Assembly (NCBI GenBank): GCA_019456145.1
Contig: VRUL01000045.1
Coordinates: 1 to 39,579 of the forward strand
DNA: 39,579 nucleotides
Reading direction: 5' to 3'
Source: Planctomycetota bacterium
Lineage (GTDB): Bacteria; Planctomycetota; Phycisphaerae; Sedimentisphaerales; Anaerobacaceae
A program made the position numbers and the translations under genes. The first letter of the stretch is position 1. Every line of letters starts with the position of its first letter. This document shows positions 32,997 to 39,579 of the stretch, one piece after another. The notes under the pieces were generated by a model, which was not told where the DNA came from, made no database searches, and saw nothing but the letters and a program-made list of their open reading frames with translations.

Positions 32997-35900
32997 ATGA
33001 ATAAGGCGACATTACGAACGATAATTGAGGATCGGATTTTTAATCTTGTTGGAAATAGCTTTCAGGATCTGTGTGACCGGTTGTGCTTGAAACTCTATCC
33101 TGACGATTATACTCCTGTAAGGGCAGGCGGGCCAAAAGGAGACACTAAAATGGATGGTTACTGCCCAAAAGCTAAAATTTATTTTGCGGCTCATGCTACG
33201 AGAAGCGAAAAAACTTCAGCTACTAAGAAAAAGATAAAAAGCGACCTAGAAGGATGCTTGAAGAAACATAAAGATGTCAAAAAATGGATTTACCTAACGA
33301 ATGATACTCTGCTGGGTGAAGTTGAACAATCTGTGGAGGAACTTAGAAGCCGACATGCTAATCTCACTATCCAAACATGGGGACATAAAAAGATCACAGA
33401 GAAAATTATAGGATTCAATAACACTGATATCTCAAATATCATAGGACTGGATCTTGGTGCTACGGTACATATACAGGCAGAAATAGAGAACGCTACCCGA
33501 TTACTCGAAGAAAAAAAGGCCCAGGAAGCACTGGTACTGCTTGAACGGCTATGGGAGCAACACAAACATACCATGACAGGTCATCAAAAATACCGTACGC
33601 GAGCAAACATAGGACATGCCTATGGCCAACTGGACCAGCGTAAAAAAGCCGCGGAGTGCTTTTTAGAAGCGAAACAATTTGATCCCGAAAATGAGAAGGC
33701 GCGAGCAAGGGAAGCGTTGGCATATTTATACTTAGGGAGTACAAAAAAGGCCCATAAGTTAGCAAAAGCTCTTTTGAAGAATTTTCCAGAGGAGAAGCTT
33801 GGCAGATCGGTGTTAGTAGCAAGCGTGCCAAATGATATGGCGTTCGATAAAGTTGAACAAATGGTTCCAGAATACCAGCGTAAAGATCCGGAGATTGCAA
33901 TGTCGTTGGGTGAAACTGCAATGTACCGGGGCCACTATGAAATCGCAGAAAAGTACATGAGTCATGCACTTAAAGAGGAACCAGATATTCCGCGGATAAA
34001 GGAGATTCTTGGAGAGCTAATGTTGCATCGGGCGAGAATTTCAGAGCAGGCGGTTAATGATAGAGGGCCGACAAAAGAGGAAACAAAGTGCCTTGGGCAG
34101 GCCAAAGACTTATTAACGGAAGCTCTGGAGGACTACAAGAAACAGAAACTAACAGCATGTATGGTCCGAACTTGTCTAAATAGAGCAACTGCATACATGG
34201 GTCTCAATAATAATGATGAGATGGAAAATGATATTTTATTTGCTTACCAACTTGACCCATCAGATTTCAAAGTTGTGTTCCGATATGCGAGTATGAAAGT
34301 CAAGGAAGAAGATTGGAATGGCGCAATCAGCCTGCTGGAGACATTGATTAGAAAGGGTGGACTGAGTTGCAGTGTTGAGCTCTTCTTGGCTCAATGCCTT
34401 GAAAAACGAAATTCAAAAGGAGACGCAGAACGAGCTATAAGTTTATTACGGAGTAGGCTAAATGATTTAAGTCAAGAGGAATCTAACTTCCGAGCGGAAT
34501 ACTTGGCAACATTGATTGACCTCGAACGAAAGACAACAGGTATTGAAACAGTGATTAAGACACTCGAAACGCTGAAAGAGAACATAGTGAGTGTCGAGTT
34601 AGTCAAGGTTCTTCGTGGCGAAGTTTACAGACTTAATGGGGACAAACATCGAGCTGTAAGTGAAGCCAAGGAGATACTTAAGAAGATCAATCCTGAGACT
34701 TCAGTACAAGATAAGAGAAGAATAGCGACTTTTTTACAAGCCGTAGGTATGTACAAAGAAGCCTTTGAAATATGGAAATCTATAATTGAGCCAGAATACA
34801 TTGGGAGAGATACCTACCGCTTGATGGAGTGTGCACACCAATGTGAAGACGTGACTTTCATTACCGAGTTTGCTGAAAAGTTGCGGACAAATGGTTTGTG
34901 GGAAAGGAAAGTCTTTGAATTAGAACTGGCCTATCGGGAAAAGTACAACGATGATAAAGGAGCGAGGACGGTAATGGAGAAGTTTCTCGAGAATCCAGTT
35001 GAGAAATCATACGCCCCATACGTTAGGGTAAGACTTTCGCTTCTTGGAATCCGCACTGGGCAAAAGGACTTAATCGAAAAAGACCCAGCAAAACTACCTC
35101 CTGTCGGGGAAGTCAGGGCACAAATAGGTAGGCTGGTTGCGGTCGTTCTCAGGCATGGGCCTGATTCGATCAAAGGAGTGGAATATGCATATGAACTGGT
35201 AAGATTGAACTGGGATAGTAGTGAAGCACACATGGCAATGATAGAATCAGTGCTCGCACCAGTTGGACCAACGGTAAATATAAAACAACCCGAAATCGTT
35301 GAACCGGGAATAGCCGTTCAATACCAAGAAGACGACACCCACGCATTACACTGGCACATAATAGAAGACTCGGAGATAAGTAAACCGGAATCCAGTCGGG
35401 CTGAGTTCTCCCTAGACCACCCATACTCTGAAGGAATGCTTGGAAAGAAAAAGGGCGAGCATTTCTATTTGGTAAAAGATGGAATCCAAGAGCGTACTGC
35501 AACAATAAAAAACCTGCTTAGTAAATATGTCTATCGATTAAACGACTGCCTAATTGAACTTAAGAAACGGTTTCCGGGAATACAGGCAATTAAAAAGATG
35601 ATTTTAAAAGAAGAGGGAGGGAAAATCGACTTTTCACCGATGCAGAGACTTGCTGAGAGAGATGCAGAATTTGTTCAGAAAATTGAGGAGATATATACCA
35701 AGGAACTTGTCCCGCTATACACTGTAGCCGATTTGAAGGGTAGACATGTTCTTGAAGCGATACAACACATAATATTCACCCCAAATTTACGGCTCAAATG
35801 CTGCAATGGAACCGATGATGAATTGGAGATAGCAAAACATGTACTACGGGAATCAGAGAACTTGGTCATAGATGCAACAGCCTTATGCACAATGTTTCTA

Positions 35901-36770
35901 ATGAAAGTTCACGAAACACTACTTAAAGTTCCGCGTCGATTAATTGTTTCACAAGGCACTATTGATGAATTCCGGAAGCTACTAAGAACCTATGATAATC
36001 CTAAGAGTTTGGCAGGTACGTATAGCAAGGACGGATTTATTCCCTGGTCCCCTGAAAGCGTAGAAGAAATACGCAAAGCCCTACAAGAATTCATTGGCCA
36101 GATAGAAAGACACTGCGCCATTGAATCGGGGCTTGTTGTTGGGAGCTTGGAGATCTCACGTCGTAAGCATTTAGTTCAGATATTTGGTCAATCGGGGGTA
36201 GAATCAATGATGTTGGCAGCCAGAGTTGGACATTCTCTTTGGACTGACGACCTCGCAACAGCCGAAGTCGCTAGAATGGAGTTCGGGTGTCAAAGAATAT
36301 GGACACAGCAGACAGTTGGCTATTTCTGCGGTGAAGGCTTCCTTGATGCCGATTTTGAAGCCGAAGTGACTGTTAATCTCATGCACATGAAATACTACTA
36401 CACAAGACCCGACGTAAAGTCTTTGTTGAAAGCAGTTGAAAAAACGCATGGAGATGTTGACAAAGGCCCGCTATCTCATGCTCTCGACTGGTTTGGTGAC
36501 CCAAATGTTAATATTGAAGGAATACTCTGTATTGGTGCCATGTTCATCAAGGGCCTTTGGCAAAGTGCTCACATAGAAAACATTAACCAAGCGATTACGA
36601 TAAGAATACTAGATCGGGTTTCCGGGAGGACGAAGGGCATGGGTGTCGTAAAATCTTGGTTAAAAAACATAAATAATATCTTCGGTGTAGACGTAGTGAA
36701 CTCTGCAAATGTAAAAGATGTTATTAAGGGTTGGCTGGGAGGACAAGGAAAACGAATTATTATACCTTGA
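32997..36770 (+). CDS. REase-like + TPR + PIN-like nuclease fusion protein
   Basis: A 1257-residue cytoplasmic protein in three parts. Residues 1-135: a restriction-endonuclease-like N-terminal domain, with FQDLCDRLCLKLYP, the signature GGPKGDTKMDGY (44-55), WIYLTND near 97-103 and IQTWGHKKI near 124-132, a pattern also found at the N-termini of other conflict-system proteins. The usual Q-x-K/Q-x-YA strand reads YFAAHAT, so catalysis may be altered. Residues about 170-700: a long TPR array (AHYGQ-type helices such as GHAYGQLDQRKKAAECFLEA). Residues about 950-1120: a PIN-like nuclease domain with Asp959 (VIDATAL), Glu991 (GTIDEFRK) and Asp1084/1085 (LWTDDLATAEVARMEFG), followed by a helical tail. 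A sensor-scaffold-effector layout is typical of bacterial immune proteins. It stands alone, followed by a terminator. I know of no characterised member. Confidence 0.82.
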   Translation: MNKATLRTIIEDRIFNLVGNSFQDLCDRLCLKLYPDDYTPVRAGGPKGDTKMDGYCPKAKIYFAAHATRSEKTSATKKKIKSDLEGCLKKHKDVKKWIYLTNDTLLGEVEQSVEELRSRHANLTIQTWGHKKITEKIIGFNNTDISNIIGLDLGATVHIQAEIENATRLLEEKKAQEALVLLERLWEQHKHTMTGHQKYRTRANIGHAYGQLDQRKKAAECFLEAKQFDPENEKARAREALAYLYLGSTKKAHKLAKALLKNFPEEKLGRSVLVASVPNDMAFDKVEQMVPEYQRKDPEIAMSLGETAMYRGHYEIAEKYMSHALKEEPDIPRIKEILGELMLHRARISEQAVNDRGPTKEETKCLGQAKDLLTEALEDYKKQKLTACMVRTCLNRATAYMGLNNNDEMENDILFAYQLDPSDFKVVFRYASMKVKEEDWNGAISLLETLIRKGGLSCSVELFLAQCLEKRNSKGDAERAISLLRSRLNDLSQEESNFRAEYLATLIDLERKTTGIETVIKTLETLKENIVSVELVKVLRGEVYRLNGDKHRAVSEAKEILKKINPETSVQDKRRIATFLQAVGMYKEAFEIWKSIIEPEYIGRDTYRLMECAHQCEDVTFITEFAEKLRTNGLWERKVFELELAYREKYNDDKGARTVMEKFLENPVEKSYAPYVRVRLSLLGIRTGQKDLIEKDPAKLPPVGEVRAQIGRLVAVVLRHGPDSIKGVEYAYELVRLNWDSSEAHMAMIESVLAPVGPTVNIKQPEIVEPGIAVQYQEDDTHALHWHIIEDSEISKPESSRAEFSLDHPYSEGMLGKKKGEHFYLVKDGIQERTATIKNLLSKYVYRLNDCLIELKKRFPGIQAIKKMILKEEGGKIDFSPMQRLAERDAEFVQKIEEIYTKELVPLYTVADLKGRHVLEAIQHIIFTPNLRLKCCNGTDDELEIAKHVLRESENLVIDATALCTMFLMKVHETLLKVPRRLIVSQGTIDEFRKLLRTYDNPKSLAGTYSKDGFIPWSPESVEEIRKALQEFIGQIERHCAIESGLVVGSLEISRRKHLVQIFGQSGVESMMLAARVGHSLWTDDLATAEVARMEFGCQRIWTQQTVGYFCGEGFLDADFEAEVTVNLMHMKYYYTRPDVKSLLKAVEKTHGDVDKGPLSHALDWFGDPNVNIEGILCIGAMFIKGLWQSAHIENINQAITIRILDRVSGRTKGMGVVKSWLKNINNIFGVDVVNSANVKDVIKGWLGGQGKRIIIP

Positions 36771-36837
36771 ACCGACATTAGTTGTCTTGTTGGATAATTA
36801 AGAGCTAAACCTGAGTCGAGTGTAGGTTCACGGGGAC

Positions 36838-36871
36838 GGCCAAAAAAAGCACTATTTTTGGTCATTTTTTT
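36838..36871 (+). terminator. Rho-independent terminator after the REase-TPR-PIN gene
   Basis: A 9-bp stem (GGCCAAAAA 36838-36846 with TTTTTGGTC 36855-36863, one G-T pair) and 8-base loop, followed by ATTTTTTT. It lies 68 bases after the stop codon. The stem is AT-rich in its upper half, but the T-run is good. Confidence 0.65.
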
Positions 36872-37007
36872 GTTAAAAAAGTTAGATTTTCATTGAACAT
36901 TCCGTGCTATTTTTTTTTGTTGCCTCAATCTCTTTTGCTCTTCTATACCTCACCGCATTTACACATACACTCATTTACTCATTCTCGAAATATTTCTTAA
37001 ATTTTTC

Positions 37008-37044
37008 GATTTTCATTGAACATTTTGTGTATGTTTGGTATAAT
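37008..37044 (+). promoter_or_regulatory. Strong sigma-70-like promoter within a direct repeat
   Basis: TTGAAC at 37016-37021, a 17-base spacer and a perfect TATAAT at 37039-37044. The -35 region is part of a 17-base sequence, GATTTTCATTGAACATT, that occurs at 36885-36901 and again at 37008-37024. A small hairpin (GCCCT-AAAA-AGGGC) follows at about 37052. No forward-strand gene begins downstream, so the product, if any, would be a short RNA or an antisense to the IS21 remnant. Confidence 0.45.
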
Positions 37045-37200
37045 TACAATCGCCCTAAAAAGGGCAGTTTCCGGTAGCTGCTGGGCCATCGCTCTCAAGT
37101 CCGCCAACTCTTGTTCAAGCTGAGTGATACGTTGCAGTATTTGCTCTTTTAACGATAGCTGGTTGGTGGATGAGACTATTGTCAGAACACCTTTATGCGG

Positions 37201-37380
37201 TCAAGGTATGGCCCGGTCTTTGTTTTTTGGATGGGACGGAGTTATATGATAGCCTGGCGGCTGACTGTTGTCCCTGATCTTACGTAATGTTTGCCTGTGA
37301 ATGCCGGTCTGTCGGGAAAGTTGACGCAGTGGAACCACTTGATTGCGGATTTTACGCCTTAATTCGATCCATTCATCCAT
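37201..37380 (-). pseudogene. IS21-family IstA transposase, N-terminal fragment
   Basis: From the ATG at 37380 the frame reads MDEWIELRRKI, then the helix-turn-helix LRQLSRQTGIHRQTLRKI and SQPPGY, which is the N-terminal DNA-binding region of IS21-type IstA. It stops at TGA 37201-37203 after about 59 residues; full IstA has 340-500. The same frame continues past the TGA for about 70 codons as a coiled-coil-like stretch (LSLKEQILQRITQLEQEL) not known from IstA. No istB follows. A remnant, or a small DNA-binding protein with an in-frame stop. Confidence 0.6.
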
Positions 37381-37442
37381 ATTTGTGTACACTCCTGTAA
37401 TCTCCCGTAATAATAACTGCAAAACTTTTTAAATGACGTTTT

Positions 37443-37787
37443 TCAGCCGATTATCAAAAATGCATCGAAAGCCACGTCCTGAAAATCGTAAGTGATAAAT
37501 GGCAGCTCCGTTATCTTGGGAATCCGCCGGGGATCATAAGTGAAACAAAATGTGTTGATGTAAAAAAGCAGGTCCCTGGAACACATGATCCAGAGCTGCA
37601 GTGCGAAATCCTCCTTCTCGAGAGCTAACTCAAGTACCTTCTTGCGGAACAGCAGATTGCCCCGTTTGGTCTTGTAGCCCGGGACGTTCCGGCAACACCA
37701 CCTGTAAAACGGGTACTTCTTCCTCACCTGCTGCATCCTCTGCGAGTAGTCTGTCGAGGAGGTCAAAAGTTGTTCGACCGTCATCAT
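37443..37787 (-). pseudogene. Phage terminase large subunit, N-terminal fragment
   Basis: A 114-residue frame with the N-terminal features of phage terminase large subunits: LWIMCSRDLLFYINTFCFTYDPR and LPFITYDFQ. The full protein (usually 450-600 residues) would continue into the packaging ATPase with Walker A, but the frame stops after FLIIG, so the ATPase and nuclease are gone. The IS21 remnant lies just downstream, perhaps the cause of the break. TerL packages DNA into phage heads; this copy cannot. Good evidence of a decayed prophage. Confidence 0.75.
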
Positions 37788-38394
37788 GGAATAAATCCTG
37801 CATTTTCTGTATGACCCCTTTGGCCGGTATCAGCCGGGGATAGACCTTCGTGAAAAACTCGTCCATCGCAGCCGGTGTGGACCTGTGATATTGAAGATGG
37901 GCCCAGGCACCCGGGCTCGGTGCGTCAGCCGGCTTGACATCGGATATCATCAGGTGATTGTATATCCAGTTGATATCGCTGATGGTGTCAATCTTGCCGT
38001 CCCACTTTGCAAAATCAGCCTTGACCGCCGTGGCCTTCAAAATGCCCTTGCCCTTCTTTTCCTTTGGTACCGCCTGCAGGCTACTCTCGGAGATCACCGG
38101 ACCCGGGACCGGAAATTCAAGCCCCTTGCTCCGCTGCAGTAAATACTTGTCAATCATGATCTGACTAACCCTGTGAGATATTTCGATATAGTGATAACCC
38201 TCAACGTCCGTACACAATAACCGCAGACTCCGCTTTATAGCCATAAATGCCCGATTAACACCCTCATCGTGATAGGTGCTCACCTTCAAAGTCCATTCCC
38301 GGGTATCCGTTTGATGAAATTTACCGACACCCCTATCCCGCAGCTCCAACTCCGTATATTTGCCACGGTTTTGTTCGATTTTTTTTTCGTCCAT
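37630..38394 (-). CDS. Phage-associated protein of unknown function upstream of terL
   Basis: A 254-residue frame starting at ATG 38394 and overlapping the terL start by about 157 bases. Residues 1-200 look like a real protein (EWTLKVSTYHDEGVNRAFMAIKRSL, KWDGKIDTISDINWIYNHL), while the last 50, in the overlap (QVVLPERPGLQDQTGQ), look like an out-of-frame reading of terL, so the true end was probably near 37790 and was lost by frameshift. I do not recognise the family. Its place directly before terL suggests a small-terminase or other packaging-related role, which is inference. Confidence 0.55.
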   Translation of the reverse strand: MDEKKIEQNRGKYTELELRDRGVGKFHQTDTREWTLKVSTYHDEGVNRAFMAIKRSLRLLCTDVEGYHYIEISHRVSQIMIDKYLLQRSKGLEFPVPGPVISESSLQAVPKEKKGKGILKATAVKADFAKWDGKIDTISDINWIYNHLMISDVKPADAPSPGAWAHLQYHRSTPAAMDEFFTKVYPRLIPAKGVIQKMQDLFHDDGRTTFDLLDRLLAEDAAGEEEVPVLQVVLPERPGLQDQTGQSAVPQEGT

Positions 38395-38523
38395 AGTCTT
38401 ATCGGCCTACCCTATGTTATGCTATACATAGTATGTTATACATCTGGTAACCAGTTACTAGATAGAACCGTGTTTCTAACGCATCAGCCACGATTCCGAA
38501 GGAAAAATTCGAAAATCAACATA

Positions 38524-38594
38524 GTTGACCGATGGGATTCGAACCCACACTCCTGGGATCACAACCCAATGTGCTGCCGTTACACCACGGCCAA
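38524..38594 (-). tRNA. tRNA-His (anticodon GTG)
   Basis: The reverse strand folds as a full cloverleaf of 71 bases: acceptor TTGGCCG with CGGTCAA, discriminator C as expected for histidine, D arm GTGT/GCAC, anticodon stem TTGGG/CCCAG around the loop TTGTGAT (anticodon GTG), and T arm GTGGG-TTCGAAT-CCCAT. The base before the acceptor is T, so the extra 5' G of tRNA-His would have to be added after transcription. No CCA is encoded. tRNA genes are common phage integration sites, which fits the prophage remnant next to it. Confidence 0.92.
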
Positions 38595-38669
38595 AGTCAT
38601 TTTGTCCAATATATCACATCGGCAAAAAAACTCAAATTTAATTCGCCGTTTTTGGGGGGATGACACCCT

Positions 38670-38709
38670 AAAAGTGCCGAGAGTGCCTGAAAAAGTGCCG
38701 AGAGTGCCT
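38670..38709. repeat. Short tandem repeat, two 21-base units
   Basis: AAAAGTGCCGAGAGTGCCT occurs at 38670 and again at 38691. Function unknown; it marks the left edge of the non-coding region next to the tRNA. Confidence 0.75.
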
Positions 38710-38749
38710 TTATTTTCTAAATTCAGTGCTACGGCAGAGGAGGTAAGTA

Positions 38750-39554
38750 ATGTTAATTCGACAGCCGGGGGCGGGGGCGTGGTAACATTTGAGGAGTCGG
38801 GCCTTCCTTTTTTTTGTGTGCCCTCACCTCTCCGCGACTGACCGGCCTGGCTCACTCACACTCACCACACTCCAAGCCTGTGCCCACCACACGCTGTGTG
38901 TGTGCATTGTGTGCTGTCATCGAGCGAACGCTCACTGACACCAACCGCCACGGACCAAGACGCAGGGCCACCACACCCATTATATTAGAACCGAACCACC
39001 AGCCATTCAGCTTTGCCCTGTTTCCTCACGCCTGCGAGACGCCCGCCCATTTCTTCCTTGTTTCCCCTGTTCTTGCCCATCTTGACGCCACTTGCTCGAT
39101 TGGTTGACTTTGCTCCGCGGCATTCCACGTTGCGGACAGTCCGCAACCCAACACAGAGCAGCACCGCCTTACCCTCTTTGGTGTTTGCCTGTTTCCGGCC
39201 TTGCCATGCCTGTTGTCGCATCATTATCGCTCGGTGCGTGATTTGTTGTCCAATCCAATCCACTGATGATGTGATGAACTGTTCACACGCAGACCCCGCC
39301 AACACACGTGCAGCCCACAGTCAGTTCACAGTCAGTGTTGTGCATGGTGTCTGTTTCTTGGCTCGCTGCTGCCTTCCAATGGTTTGGCTCACCTGCCAGT
39401 GTCCACAGCTCGCTGGTCAGTCTACTTTGTGTGTGCTGCCTGTCGCTGAACACTCGGCAAGCTCTGACGCTCACGGTCCACGCTCAGAGTCCTTGACACG
39501 TTGGCTGTTTCCGACCTTCTTGACCCCTCCGAAAGTTTTTTTCAATAATTTTTA
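38750..39554 (-). ncRNA. Possible long non-coding RNA (reverse strand)
   Basis: About 800 bases without a believable gene on either strand. The forward strand is rich in C and A/CAC, so the reverse strand is rich in G and GTG. A promoter-like pair on the reverse strand, TTGACA (39577-39572) and TAAAAA (39554-39549) at 17-base spacing, points into the region. It contains a perfect 8-bp hairpin with 3-base loop at 39129-39147 (GTTGCGGA/TCCGCAAC), a GAGC-GTTC-GCTC tetraloop near 38922 and a CTCTGA/TCAGAG stem near 39450. Large structured RNAs such as GOLLD and ROOL occur near tRNAs and prophages; I cannot match this to either. Confidence 0.3.
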
Positions 39555-39577
39555 AGTTTCCTCTTGACTTCTGTCAA
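39549..39577 (-). promoter_or_regulatory. Predicted reverse-strand promoter at window end
   Basis: On the reverse strand, a perfect TTGACA is followed after 17 bases by TAAAAA. Transcription would run leftwards towards the tRNA-His gene, through the non-coding region. Confidence 0.45.
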
Positions 39578-39579
39578 CG

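Noticed and set aside
33493..33969. Reverse frame of 158 codons
   Set aside because: Antisense to the TPR part of the REase-TPR-PIN gene. Composition and lack of motifs mark it as a shadow.
37052..37065. GCCCT-AAAA-AGGGC hairpin as terminator
   Set aside because: It has a short stem with no T-run on either strand and lies directly after a promoter, so it is not convincing as a terminator.
38269..38841. Forward frame of 190 codons across the tRNA region
   Set aside because: It runs through the tRNA-His gene in antisense and through the tandem repeat, and has no family features.
38814..39555. Several 60-180 codon frames on both strands near the window end
   Set aside because: All reflect the low-complexity CAC/GTG-rich composition. 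None has a start signal or protein-like pattern.
1..39579. CRISPR array
   Set aside because: No series of equal-length repeats with unique spacers of constant size is visible. The 7 array elements are 0.5-2 kb apart and the TPR repeats are coding.

Overview
The window looks like a piece of a Planctomycetota genome, most likely of the Phycisphaerae/Sedimentisphaerales type. This is inferred from a PEP-CTERM protein, a giant RHS protein carrying three LamG domains and a dockerin-like insert, a secreted PKD protein, a secreted beta-helix protein, and moderate, mixed base composition. No ribosomal or other phylogenetic marker is present, so the assignment is by gene flavour only.

Layout. 1-0.2 kb: C-terminal end of a tyrosine recombinase. 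0.7-13.3 kb: a forward-strand surface/secretion block, with a TPR lipoprotein-like protein, a PKD protein, a 2716-residue RHS/YD-repeat protein with a variable C-terminal tip, a small membrane protein in the position of an immunity gene, a displaced fragment of RHS core, and a PEP-CTERM protein. 13.5-14.2 kb: a tyrosine recombinase with only the catalytic domain, preceded by a dif-like inverted repeat. 14.6-21.0 kb: a reverse-strand type I restriction-modification operon hsdR-hsdM-(PIN)-hsdS, in which a PIN-domain nuclease with an unknown C-terminal domain is translationally coupled between hsdM and hsdS.

21.6-28.8 kb: seven copies of a short element (core CTGGCCAATAAAAT) punctuate a series of unrelated forward-strand genes: a frameshifted DCD-like protein, a DEDD exonuclease, a small unknown protein, a double 4Fe-4S protein, a redoxin, a UvrD-like helicase with a cysteine cluster, and an ApeA-like HEPN protein. 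The next gene is a secreted beta-helix protein. Elements lie at the gene/gene junctions in one orientation, which resembles a cassette array with non-canonical spacers. Cargo is rich in nucleic-acid enzymes typical of defence islands.

30.2-36.8 kb: an M48 peptidase, a HEAT-repeat exported protein, a repeat-rich intergenic region, and a 1257-residue protein joining an N-terminal restriction-endonuclease-like domain, a long TPR array and a C-terminal PIN-like nuclease, a probable uncharacterised conflict-system effector. 37.2-38.6 kb: decayed mobile DNA (IS21 IstA fragment, truncated phage terminase large subunit, a phage-like upstream gene) next to a tRNA-His. 38.6-39.6 kb: no convincing gene, but strong strand asymmetry, a perfect hairpin and a good reverse-strand promoter, so possibly a long non-coding RNA.

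Taken together, the window is an accessory region built of surface polymorphic-toxin-like genes, a defence island and mobile-element debris. The best candidates for undescribed biology are the element-punctuated array at 21.6-28.8 kb, the PIN nuclease embedded in the hsd operon, and the REase-TPR-PIN protein.
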